Source: Alectryocaccomicrobium faecavium (GTDB taxonomy: Bacteria > Bacillota > Clostridia > Christensenellales > Aristaeellaceae). From it: DNA of 5,131 nt. Shown piece by piece: positions 1 through 5,131 of this stretch. The notes under the pieces are model-generated. The model did no database searches. It saw only the letters and a list, made by a program, of their open reading frames with translations, and was not told the DNA's origin. The position numbers and the translations under genes are program-made. How positions within the stretch are numbered: position 1 is the stretch's first letter; each line of letters begins with the position of its first letter. The stretch is from NCBI GenBank assembly GCA_018713425.1, contig DVOT01000013.1, positions 1 through 5,131 of the forward strand, in the 5' to 3' direction.

Positions 1-154
1 CGAGGCGGGTATCCAATTCGTGCGCGAACTTTTGCAGCGATTGCGCAACCATGGCAAGCTCATCCTCATGGCTTCGCATATGAAGGAAGATTTGGACTTG
101 CTCTGCGATGAAATTTATCGCGTGCATGAGGGCAGTTTGTTTCTGCAATGTTAA
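1..154 (+). CDS. ABC transporter ATP-binding protein, C-terminal fragment (5' end outside window)
   Basis: The last 50 codons of a gene are read from base 2 and end at TAA 152-154. The translation contains a GKLILMASH segment, which is the beta strand and switch histidine (H-loop) that follow Walker B in ABC ATPases. It continues with a DLDLLCDEIYRVHEGSL stretch, the usual tail of the fold ('CD.i..l..G'). Walker A, the signature and Walker B lie upstream of the window. Aligned without gaps to the end of the ATPase at 3077-3715, I count 19 identical residues in 50, and both proteins stop at the same point. It is therefore a short ATPase of the same subfamily, without a C-terminal extension, probably the last gene of an upstream transporter operon. 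Its substrate cannot be inferred from this fragment. Confidence 0.86.
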   Translation, partial: EAGIQFVRELLQRLRNHGKLILMASHMKEDLDLLCDEIYRVHEGSLFLQC

Positions 155-215
155 ATTTGAAATGAGGCGCAAAATTTTGTCCGAAAAGGGCCTGTTCAAA
201 CGTTTATATAAATAG

Positions 216-284
216 AGGTGGTTATAAAAGCCGCTGTGCGTCCCGCGGAAAGCACGGCGGCTGTGTCCAACCTATTTATTTTTT
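216..284 (+). terminator. Two-tier hairpin with T-rich tail, probable intrinsic terminator of the upstream operon
   Basis: The upper stem pairs 229-239 with 252-262: 11 bp, including one G-U pair, with a 12-nt loop. A lower stem pairs 216-221 with 267-273 with one bulged A, separated from the upper stem by a short internal loop. The paired region is followed directly by a T-rich run at 274-284 (ATTTATTTTTT). It lies 62 nt after the stop of the upstream ATPase gene, where a terminator is expected. The internal loop and the A-interrupted T tract make it less canonical than the terminator at 3732-3764, so it could instead be an attenuator in a leader RNA. Confidence 0.55.
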
Positions 285-288
285 ATCA

Positions 289-315
289 GCGCTTTGACCG
301 AAGCGCGCGCCTTCG
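289..315 (+). repeat. Perfect inverted repeat with an overlapping alternative hairpin (possible operator)
   Basis: GCGCTT at 289-294 and AAGCGC at 301-306 form a perfect 6-bp inverted repeat around a 6-nt centre. A second pairing, CGAAG at 299-303 with CTTCG at 311-315, uses part of the same bases, so only one of the two can form in RNA. The site lies between the presumed terminator and the -10 candidate at 357-362, an appropriate place for a dimeric regulator to bind. No particular regulator family is recognised from the bases, and a short GC-rich palindrome can arise by chance. Confidence 0.35.
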
Positions 316-342
316 ACTAGCCGTATCCATTTCATTTTCGCT

Positions 343-362
343 TTGTGATATTGTGATATATA
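343..362 (+). promoter_or_regulatory. Candidate extended -10 promoter with a tandem 8-bp repeat, for the 401-3715 operon
   Basis: TTGTGATA occurs twice head to tail at 343-350 and 351-358. The second copy runs into TGATATATA (354-362), which fits an extended -10 element (TG, one base, then TATATA at 357-362). No good -35 hexamer lies 16-18 nt upstream, which extended -10 promoters can tolerate. Transcription would begin near 369, giving a leader of about 30 nt before the ATG at 401, and the site is downstream of the presumed terminator. Another -10-like TATAAA lies at 207-212 but precedes the terminator and lacks a -35. Confidence 0.42.
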
Positions 363-383
363 GAGAATTGTGGAAGCATTTAT

Positions 384-391
384 GGGGAGGG
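384..391 (+). promoter_or_regulatory. Ribosome binding site fixing the start at 401
   Basis: GGGGAGGG at 384-391 lies 9-10 nt before ATG 401 and matches the Shine-Dalgarno core GGAGG. The reading frame is open further upstream to a GTG at 218. That start would run translation through the predicted terminator and promoter and would bury the signal peptide inside the protein, so 401 is preferred. Confidence 0.75.
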
Positions 392-400
392 AATGGCGTC

Positions 401-1423
401 ATGAAAACTTGGCTTTGTTTTTTGCTAACCTACGTTCTTTTCGCCTGTGCGTCATCCGCCTGCGCACAGGATGCGTTGCTATATGACGATGCCCTGCTGG
501 AAACGCCGGATGCGGGGCCGGTTTGCTCGTATCGCGTGGAATACCATGCGTGGGATGCGCAAATTCTAGCGAGCGCTTTGCTGGGCGAGGGATATGCCTT
601 TGAGCGGGAGGACGCCTTTGGGACGTGGTATAGCGCCACAAAGGAAGCGGAAACCAAGCTGCTGGGCATATACGCGAGCGATCCGGCGGATGAAGAGAGC
701 AGCGGCCTGAAGGGCGGCTTTACTTTTGGGGTTCAGCGGGAAGGAATCTCTTGCGCCCGCGCCTTGAGTGTTTTTACCAGTTTGCAGCCGGTGCCGCAAC
801 CGGAACGGGCATGGATGGATGTGGAAAACCTGGCGTTCGCCGCGGCGGATGCCGTGCAGGCGAAAGCCGAAGAACTTTTTGCGCAGTTGGGCTTTCCGGA
901 TATGGTTCTTTCCAATCTATATGCCTGCACGCGGGAGGAAATCCAGGAAGAAATCCATGCGGCCAGGGATGATATGGGCTATGCCCAATACGCGCAGCAA
1001 ATCCCCGAGTGCTATATTCTGTTTTACCGGCAGGCGATGGACGGCATTGCGCTCAACGATGTGGCAAGAACCGATAAGGCGCGCTCGCGGAACGACGCGC
1101 TGGAGACGTATGTCGCCCTGATTGTGAGCGAAAACGGCGTGGAAAGCATGGAAGCGTTTTCCCTATACGATGTCGTTGAGCAAAGCGAACCTGTGGATAC
1201 GCTCTCTTGCGCGGAGGCGCTGGCCGTGCTGGAGCGGGATTTGAGCAAGGGAATCGTGCAAAATCCGCTATCCATCGTAGAGGCGGAACTGGTGCTGTAT
1301 GCCACGGGAAATGCGCTCGATGGGATATGGTTGCGGCCCATATGGGTTTTCACAGCCGCTGAAGGGGAAGCGGATTTTGCCTGCTATCTGATCGACGCGC
1401 ATACCGGTGAAATCTATAAGTGA
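401..1423 (+). CDS. Exported protein of unknown function with PepSY/YpeB-like C-terminal region, first gene of ABC-2 transporter operon
   Basis: This gene encodes a 340-residue protein starting with a signal peptide: MK, a hydrophobic stretch at residues 4-17, then a probable signal peptidase I site after A20-C21-A22. Neither cysteine (C16, C21) sits in a good lipobox, so a lipoprotein is less likely. The mature part is acidic and has no other membrane segment. Residues about 204-218 (YILFYRQ..DGIALN) and the final 35 residues (LRPIWVF....., then IDAHTGEIY at 331-339) resemble the strand-turn pattern of PepSY, YpeB and YycI-type extracytoplasmic domains, which are often regulatory or inhibitory. 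That is pattern recognition, not a proven homology. The stop is 9 nt before the first permease, whose partial ribosome site overlaps this stop codon, so the genes are probably translated together. A role as an extracytoplasmic partner, sensor or modulator of the transporter is inferred from context only. Confidence 0.88.
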   Translation: MKTWLCFLLTYVLFACASSACAQDALLYDDALLETPDAGPVCSYRVEYHAWDAQILASALLGEGYAFEREDAFGTWYSATKEAETKLLGIYASDPADEESSGLKGGFTFGVQREGISCARALSVFTSLQPVPQPERAWMDVENLAFAAADAVQAKAEELFAQLGFPDMVLSNLYACTREEIQEEIHAARDDMGYAQYAQQIPECYILFYRQAMDGIALNDVARTDKARSRNDALETYVALIVSENGVESMEAFSLYDVVEQSEPVDTLSCAEALAVLERDLSKGIVQNPLSIVEAELVLYATGNALDGIWLRPIWVFTAAEGEADFACYLIDAHTGEIYK

Positions 1424-1432
1424 GGCGATTCT

Positions 1433-2209
1433 ATGAGCCAGAGTACGGCATTCTGGCGAATCTTATGGGTGGACGTGCAACGCGGTTTTCGCTCCCCGGG
1501 ATTCTGGCTGGCTCCACCATTGATTTTTATGGCCATGGCCATTGCCACAAGCGGAAAAACCAATTCCATTGATCTCATCAATTTGCTGGCGGTGGGGGTA
1601 TTCGGTAGCGGCACTTTTTTGCTGACACTTTGTATTCTGCCGGTATTGCCCTATTCGATGGCGTATGCCGCTGATCATCGCGCGCAAGCCGTCCGGTTGT
1701 GGAGCGTGCGGATCGGAATTGCCCGCTATGCGGTTAGCAAATTTATCGCGGCAGTCGCCATGGGAATGCTGGCATATATCCTGGGAATGGCGCTTTTTCT
1801 GGCGGTTTCTTCCATTGGACTGCCGCTGTTTACGGAAATGACGGTAGACGACGGCTATGCTTGCCTGCTGGCGGAAGGGCGGCCCATAGCCTATTTGCTG
1901 TGTTTTGTTTTGCACTATGCCTTTTCAGCGGGATTGTTTGCTGGATGCGCGCTGTTTTTCAGCGCCTGCATTCCAAACGCGTTTGCGGCGATGGTGCTGC
2001 CCATCCTTTGCTATTTTGTGTATTTGCGCATATGCAATTTCGTGGCGGTCCCGGAGGCTGTTTCCGCGGTGAAACTGGTGCAAAGCATTTACGCAGCGGG
2101 GTCTCCTTTGCAAACGCTCTTTACCAAGGCGGGCGCCGTGCTGGCGATTCTGGCGGTGCTGTGCTTCCTGTCGGTGATTTTGATAAGGAGGCGGGTGTTT
2201 CATGAATAG
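1433..2209 (+). CDS. ABC-2-type transporter permease subunit (first of two)
   Basis: This is a 258-residue integral membrane protein with six predicted helices at about residues 21-39, 51-78, 100-129, 151-178, 182-204 and 233-251, the standard count for an ABC-2 exporter half. A charged cytoplasmic stretch between helices 2 and 3 (DHRAQAVRLW, then SVRIGIARYAVSKF) fits the 'R.g...y...K' pattern that often follows helix 2 in this superfamily. The C-terminus is short and basic (RRRVFHE). There is no nucleotide-binding motif, so it needs the ATPase encoded at 3077-3715. The start has a partial site, GAGG at 1422-1425, overlapping the previous stop, which suggests translational coupling. The last 8 nt overlap the second permease. 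The transported substrate is not evident; antimicrobial peptides or lipid-linked compounds are typical for the family. Confidence 0.88.
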   Translation: MSQSTAFWRILWVDVQRGFRSPGFWLAPPLIFMAMAIATSGKTNSIDLINLLAVGVFGSGTFLLTLCILPVLPYSMAYAADHRAQAVRLWSVRIGIARYAVSKFIAAVAMGMLAYILGMALFLAVSSIGLPLFTEMTVDDGYACLLAEGRPIAYLLCFVLHYAFSAGLFAGCALFFSACIPNAFAAMVLPILCYFVYLRICNFVAVPEAVSAVKLVQSIYAAGSPLQTLFTKAGAVLAILAVLCFLSVILIRRRVFHE

Positions 2210-3080
2210 ATTCCGGCGCATTGCTCTGTGCGCCATGGTGAATTTGCGCAAGTGGAGAACCGACGGGCGGATTTTTCTGATTCTGCTCTGCGTTCTCGTT
2301 TTTTCACTGTGGAACCTGGGAGGCATTCGGGATTTTGCCAGCGACAATTCTCTGCCGGTAACGGCGTGGGTGTTTCCGCACTTTTGGGGAAATCCCAGCA
2401 TGCTGTTGCTGTTTGGCAGCATGGTGGTGCTCTTGTTTTGCGACGCGCCATTTGTTGACGCGCAGATGGCCCAATGGATTGTGCGGATGGGGCGAATGGA
2501 CTGGCTGATCGGCCAAATTCTCTATATTGCCACGGCTTCTTTGCTGTTTACCCTATGGACGTTTCTTTCGACGGTTTTGGCGCTGCTTCCATCCATTTCA
2601 TTTGAAAATGCCTGGGGCCCGGTTTTGTATACCATTGCCATGCAAACGGGCGTGGCGGTGGAATACAACATCGTCCTCTCCCTGTCGGAGGCATGGCTCG
2701 ATGCAATGGCGCCTTCGCAAGCCGTGGCCATCAGCCTTTTTATGATGTGGCTGGTGTGCATGTTCATGGGAATGCTGCTTTTGGCCTCCAACATTGCCAT
2801 AAACAGGCGCGCGGGATTTGTGACAGGGGGCTTTTTTGCCTTCCTGGCGTACTTTACGGCGTATCTTGGATTCGTTCTGTTTGGCGCGAAGGTGCTGTGG
2901 GTTTCGCCGGTCAGTTGGGTAAGCCTATATTCGCTGAATTGGCTGGGCGATGCGCAGACACCCAATCCCTATGGGGCAATTGCCATGCTGATTGTGGCCA
3001 TTATGGGATTTGGCGCTCTTTCCGCTATCGTTTTCAACAGGCGCGATCTGGATATTCGGCAGGAGGGGGTGCTTTCATGA
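2202..3080 (+). CDS. ABC-2-type transporter permease subunit (second of two)
   Basis: This is a 292-residue membrane protein with six predicted helices at about residues 22-38, 63-82, 103-129, 173-200, 205-228 and 258-278. The N-terminus is basic and cytoplasmic (MNRFRR, then NLRKWR), and the segment after helix 2 (DAQMAQWIVRMGRMDWLIGQ) is the counterpart of the charged loop in the preceding permease. The sequences are otherwise clearly different, so the two likely form a heterodimeric channel. A longer connection of about 40 residues (130-172) between helices 3 and 4 distinguishes it. A consensus AAGGAGG at 2185-2191 lies 10 nt before the ATG, inside the end of the upstream gene, and the genes overlap by 8 nt. 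Its stop overlaps the ATPase start as ATGA. The assignment to the ABC-2 family rests on topology and gene order. Confidence 0.86.
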   Translation: MNRFRRIALCAMVNLRKWRTDGRIFLILLCVLVFSLWNLGGIRDFASDNSLPVTAWVFPHFWGNPSMLLLFGSMVVLLFCDAPFVDAQMAQWIVRMGRMDWLIGQILYIATASLLFTLWTFLSTVLALLPSISFENAWGPVLYTIAMQTGVAVEYNIVLSLSEAWLDAMAPSQAVAISLFMMWLVCMFMGMLLLASNIAINRRAGFVTGGFFAFLAYFTAYLGFVLFGAKVLWVSPVSWVSLYSLNWLGDAQTPNPYGAIAMLIVAIMGFGALSAIVFNRRDLDIRQEGVLS

Positions 3081-3715
3081 ACGACACCCATGTAAGCGTG
3101 CAGCAGGCGAGCAAGGCATTCAAAGAAGTAGGTGCATTGCGTTGTGTGGACGCCAGCTTTGAGCGCGGCAAAATCCATGGAATCATTGGGAGGAATGGCT
3201 CGGGCAAGACTGTGTTGCTCAAGTGCATATGCGGGTTTATGCGGCTTTCTTCCGGGCGGATTCTCATCGATGGCCAGCCGGTGAAACCAGCCGCGCCGCA
3301 GAACATCGGCGTGATCATTGAAACGCCGGGTTTTATCGGTTCGTTGAGCGGGTATCAGAATCTGTCTTATCTGGCCTCCCTGAAAGGCGTTATTGGAAAA
3401 GAGGATATTGAGCGCGTTTTGCAATGCGTAGGGCTGGATCCTGCGATGAAAAAGGCGGTAAGGAAGTATTCGCTGGGCATGCGGCAACGGTTGGGCATTG
3501 CCCAGGCGATTATGGAGCGTCCGCCCTTGCTGGTGTTCGATGAACCCATGAACGGGCTGGACAACCGGGGCGTGGAAGATATGCGGGCGCTGTTTCACAG
3601 CCTGCGGGAAGAGGGAAAAACCATCCTGCTGGCGAGCCACAATCCGCTGGACATCGATGGGCTGTGCGACACGGTGTGCGAAATGGACGCGGGCGTTTTG
3701 CGACGCGTGCGATAA
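3077..3715 (+). CDS. ABC transporter ATP-binding protein, short BcrA/LanF-like form
   Basis: This 212-residue ATPase energises the two permeases. All core motifs are present: Walker A GRNGSGKT at 38-45, signature YSLGMRQRLGIA at 131-142 (an LSGGQ variant), Walker B LLVFDEP at 151-157 with D155 and catalytic E156, D-loop NGLD at 159-162, and H-loop histidine H188. At the Q-loop the sequence reads VIIETPGF (79-86), with Glu instead of Gln; a Glu here is common in the bacitracin/lantibiotic-export ATPases as I know them. The protein ends right after the core domain, whereas BcrA-type proteins usually carry a longer C-terminal part. The start overlaps the preceding stop (ATGA), with AGGAGG at 3061-3066 in front. 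An in-frame start further upstream (2693) would only read through the permease gene. Resistance or immunity function is inferred from family, not shown. Confidence 0.95.
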   Translation: MNDTHVSVQQASKAFKEVGALRCVDASFERGKIHGIIGRNGSGKTVLLKCICGFMRLSSGRILIDGQPVKPAAPQNIGVIIETPGFIGSLSGYQNLSYLASLKGVIGKEDIERVLQCVGLDPAMKKAVRKYSLGMRQRLGIAQAIMERPPLLVFDEPMNGLDNRGVEDMRALFHSLREEGKTILLASHNPLDIDGLCDTVCEMDAGVLRRVR

Positions 3716-3731
3716 CAGGATAGATCATTGT

Positions 3732-3764
3732 AGAGGGCTGGCGGCGGCGCAGCCCTTTTGTTTT
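3732..3764 (+). terminator. Intrinsic (rho-independent) terminator after the ABC operon
   Basis: AGGGCTG at 3734-3740 pairs perfectly with CAGCCCT at 3750-3756 around a 9-nt GC-rich loop, and weaker pairs can extend the base outward. A T-rich tail, TTTTGTTTT, runs from 3756 to 3764. It begins 17-18 nt after the ATPase stop, so it ends the four-gene operon and separates it from the genes starting at 3883. Confidence 0.88.
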
Positions 3765-3799
3765 GGGGCTGGCGCGGCAAAAGCTCTTCTCAACCTTTA

Positions 3800-3818
3800 T
3801 GATGCAATTCTGATGCAA
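3800..3818 (+). repeat. Two TGATGCAA direct repeats with 11-bp spacing, candidate activator site
   Basis: TGATGCAA is present at 3800-3807 and exactly again at 3811-3818, start to start 11 bp, so about one helical turn apart. The second copy ends 8 nt before the -10 candidate at 3827-3832 and thus occupies the -35 region, where no good -35 hexamer is found. This arrangement is typical for tandem binding by OmpR/PhoB-family response regulators, but the identity of the regulator is unknown. Confidence 0.5.
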
Positions 3819-3826
3819 GCAGTGGG

Positions 3827-3832
3827 TATACT
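3827..3832 (+). promoter_or_regulatory. Candidate -10 element for the 3883 operon
   Basis: TATACT matches the -10 consensus TATAAT at five of six positions. It lies after the terminator at 3732-3764 and before the strong ribosome site at 3868-3874. Transcription would start near 3839, leaving a purine-rich leader of about 44 nt. The -35 region has no recognisable hexamer but carries the direct repeat, suggesting an activator-dependent promoter. Confidence 0.48.
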
Positions 3833-3867
3833 GGTGGCCAATGGCAAAGCGCCAAAAAGGCGGAAAA

Positions 3868-3874
3868 AAGGAGG
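3868..3874 (+). promoter_or_regulatory. Consensus ribosome binding site fixing the start at 3883
   Basis: AAGGAGG lies 8 nt before ATG 3883. An in-frame ATG at 3841 has no such site and would add 14 very basic residues in front of the signal peptide, so 3883 is preferred. If transcription starts near 3839, leaderless use of 3841 is conceivable but less likely. Confidence 0.85.
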
Positions 3875-3882
3875 CGAAGAGA

Positions 3883-4911
3883 ATGAAGAGAAGAATCCTT
3901 GCTGCTTTGTGCCTGTGCGCGCTGTTTTCTCTGTGCGCGGCGGCGGAAACGGAGGCAGACGGCCTGTACTCGCGCGTGGAACCCATTTTTGCGGACGCGT
4001 TTTTCGAAGAGGTGGGCAATGTCCTGTTTAGCCAGAGCTCGGCAGTGGCGGGCAACTGCGTAGTGTCGCTGAAGATGAATGGCGATGTTTATGTGTACGA
4101 TGCCGAAACAGAGGAATATAGCCTGCTGTGCAGCGTTCCCGTTGTGCCACAGGGGACAGACGCGCCATATGAGCAATTGGACGCGGTGACGCGCTCGCTG
4201 GCTGGTGAGGCAGTGTACCAGTTGATTGGCTCCGCGGATTCGGACATAGTTTATGGGTATTGCCCGATTTCGGGGAAAATCGGCCTCCTCACGGAAACGG
4301 GGATCGCCTGGCGGGATGTGGCATTGGACAATTCCGTGCAGATGAACCGGGGCTGGGCATATCCTTATGATTTGCTGTATCCCTATGTAGAGGGAGAAAT
4401 TTTGTACGCATATTATGATGTTGCACAGGATCAGGAAGAATACGATGGCACAGCTTCGCCGCAGGGGCGATTGTTGATGTTCGATTTGCAAACCGGCGCG
4501 TGCGAAGTGCGGGAATTGGCAGACACGTATGCATTTTGCCGCTATGAGGAAGGGACGCTGCTGTTGCTCCAAAAAGGAGAGGACCATTCTTTGTGCCTTG
4601 CCAGCTATGCGCTGGATACGGGCGAAATGAAAGAAATCCCTCTCTCGGTTCCCGTGACGCTGGATGCGGAACATTCCACGGGATTGCTGGAAGTTACAGA
4701 ACAAATTGCGGGGCTTGCTTATGACGCGGCGCACCGGCGCATCGTATTCGCTGACGCGGATGGGCTATGGTGCAGCGTGGATGGGGCACCCTTTGCCCGA
4801 GTGCTGCCGGAAGAAACCGGCTGGATGGGGCTCAGCGCAACCACACAGGCGTGGATGCTGGAAAATGGCGTGTATTATTTGCGGGCCGGTTTTTCCTATT
4901 TGGCACAATAG
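3883..4911 (+). CDS. Exported protein with beta-propeller-like repeats, function unknown
   Basis: This gene encodes a 342-residue protein with a clear signal peptide: MKRR, a hydrophobic core at about 5-18, and a signal peptidase I site near C18-A-A-A21 before ETEAD. There is no further membrane segment. The mature chain repeats a pattern of strand, YD or FD, a TG-type turn, then strand. Examples are VYVYDAETEEYSLL (69-82), LLMFDLQTGACEVREL (197-212), LASYALDTGEMKEIPL (239-254) and, more weakly, LWCSVDGAPFARVLP (295-309). This spacing is what is seen in beta-propeller blades such as PQQ-like or DUF5050-like proteins, so a sensing or binding propeller outside the membrane is a reasonable guess. 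No catalytic motif is recognised, and its length would allow only a small or partial propeller. It precedes the next exported protein by 21 nt, almost certainly in one transcript. Confidence 0.88.
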   Translation: MKRRILAALCLCALFSLCAAAETEADGLYSRVEPIFADAFFEEVGNVLFSQSSAVAGNCVVSLKMNGDVYVYDAETEEYSLLCSVPVVPQGTDAPYEQLDAVTRSLAGEAVYQLIGSADSDIVYGYCPISGKIGLLTETGIAWRDVALDNSVQMNRGWAYPYDLLYPYVEGEILYAYYDVAQDQEEYDGTASPQGRLLMFDLQTGACEVRELADTYAFCRYEEGTLLLLQKGEDHSLCLASYALDTGEMKEIPLSVPVTLDAEHSTGLLEVTEQIAGLAYDAAHRRIVFADADGLWCSVDGAPFARVLPEETGWMGLSATTQAWMLENGVYYLRAGFSYLAQ

Positions 4912-4915
4912 CAAA

Positions 4916-4922
4916 AAGGAGG
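4916..4922 (+). promoter_or_regulatory. Consensus ribosome binding site for the gene at 4933
   Basis: AAGGAGG at 4916-4922 begins 4 nt after the stop codon of the preceding gene and 10 nt before ATG 4933. It supports that start, which continues past the window edge. Confidence 0.85.
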
Positions 4923-4932
4923 GGGTGACGGT

Positions 4933-5131
4933 ATGAAGCGGAAACTTGCCGCGTTGTGCGCGGCGCTGATTTGCCTGGCGGGTTTTGCCGCCGCAGAAGA
5001 ATCCATGGAGCCAGTCAGCGCGCTCACGATCACCGGCGGCATGCCCTATGAACACGTGTTGGCCTATCAGGCGCAATACCCCGGGGCAGCGGTGGAATTT
5101 GCCGAAGTGTTGAGCGCGGAGGAAATCGCTC
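4933..5131 (+). CDS. Exported protein, possible extracellular solute-binding protein (3' end outside window)
   Basis: The first 66 codons of a gene are present and the frame stays open to the edge. The product begins with a signal peptide (MKRK, hydrophobic core at residues 5-19, likely cleavage after F18-A-A-A21) very similar in layout to that of the preceding protein. The mature start runs SALTITGGMPYEHVLAY, then QAQYPGAAVEFAEV. The pattern 'L.I.G......AYQ..YPG..V.F' is what one sees at the beginning of family 1 extracellular solute-binding proteins of ABC importers, where the first strand is followed by a helix and 'F...yP.i.V'. With only about 45 mature residues, this is a tentative call. 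It probably forms a bicistronic operon with the propeller-like protein. Confidence 0.75.
   Translation, partial: MKRKLAALCAALICLAGFAAAEESMEPVSALTITGGMPYEHVLAYQAQYPGAAVEFAEVLSAEEIA

Noticed and set aside
162..215. Small reading frame of 17 codons encoding a very basic peptide (MRRKILSEKGLFKRLYK)
   Set aside because: There is no ribosome site in front of it, and it is short enough to occur by chance in A-rich intergenic DNA. Its composition is curious, but nothing else supports expression.
218..400. In-frame extension of the exported protein to a GTG at 218
   Set aside because: It would run through the predicted terminator and promoter and hide the signal peptide. ATG 401 has a good ribosome site and a signal peptide directly after it.
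2396..2423. CATGCTG/CAGCATG hairpin and nearby CAGCATGCTG palindrome
   Set aside because: It lies inside the second permease coding region, encoding a hydrophobic helix rich in Leu and Met codons. There is no T-run or context suggesting a regulatory role.
2693..3076. Upstream extension of the ATPase frame giving a 340-residue product
   Set aside because: The extra 128 residues are the out-of-frame reading of the second permease. The ATG at 3077, with AGGAGG in front and ATGA overlap, is the natural start.
2969..3640. Minus-strand open frame opposite the ATPase gene (about 223 codons)
   Set aside because: The plus strand here encodes all ABC ATPase motifs in order. The minus product has no recognisable domain.
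3841..3882. Alternative ATG at 3841 for the propeller-like protein
   Set aside because: It has no ribosome site, while ATG 3883 has AAGGAGG at ideal distance and begins a normal signal peptide.
3790..4734. Long open frame on the minus strand (about 314 codons)
   Set aside because: It lies antisense to the exported propeller-like gene, which has a consensus ribosome site, signal peptide and coherent repeats. The antisense product looks like low-complexity shadow sequence rich in Arg, His and Gln.

Overview
This window looks like a chromosomal stretch from an anaerobic Firmicute of the class Clostridia. The base composition is moderately GC-rich by eye. Most starts are preceded by consensus AAGGAGG-type ribosome sites, genes on the + strand are tightly packed and overlapping, and there are many exported proteins with short KRR-type leaders. 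The genus cannot be told from the sequence. No rRNA, tRNA, CRISPR, insertion sequence or phage gene is visible.

Layout, all on the + strand. (1) Positions 1-154 are the 3' end of an ABC-transporter ATPase belonging to an upstream operon. (2) Positions 155-400 are a non-coding gap. It holds a two-tier hairpin with a T-rich tail (likely terminator), an 18-bp perfect palindrome, a tandem 8-bp repeat and an extended -10 promoter candidate. (3) Positions 401-3715 are a four-gene operon: an exported protein of unknown function with a PepSY/YpeB-like C-terminal end, two different six-helix ABC-2-type permeases, and a short 212-residue ATPase. Gene junctions are a 9-nt gap, an 8-nt overlap and a 4-nt ATGA overlap. 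(4) A clear intrinsic terminator sits at about 3732-3764. (5) Next comes a promoter region with two TGATGCAA repeats, 11 bp apart, just upstream of a TATACT -10 box. (6) Positions 3883 to the window end hold a second operon: an exported protein with propeller-like repeats, then the start of another exported protein that resembles an extracellular solute-binding protein and is cut by the window edge.

How it fits together: two permeases plus one ATPase make a complete asymmetric ABC-2 exporter of the kind seen in antibiotic or bacteriocin resistance and immunity systems (BcrAB/LanFEG-like architecture). The exported protein encoded first is probably its extracytoplasmic partner or is regulated with it. 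The upstream ATPase fragment is a paralogue of the complete ATPase: I count 19 of 50 identical residues over an ungapped alignment of the last 50 residues. This suggests two adjacent, related ABC modules. The last two genes form a separate exported-protein module whose link to the transporters is only by position. I did not find an obviously new system. The main candidates for follow-up are the exported-protein/ABC-2 operon and the 11-bp-phased direct repeat.
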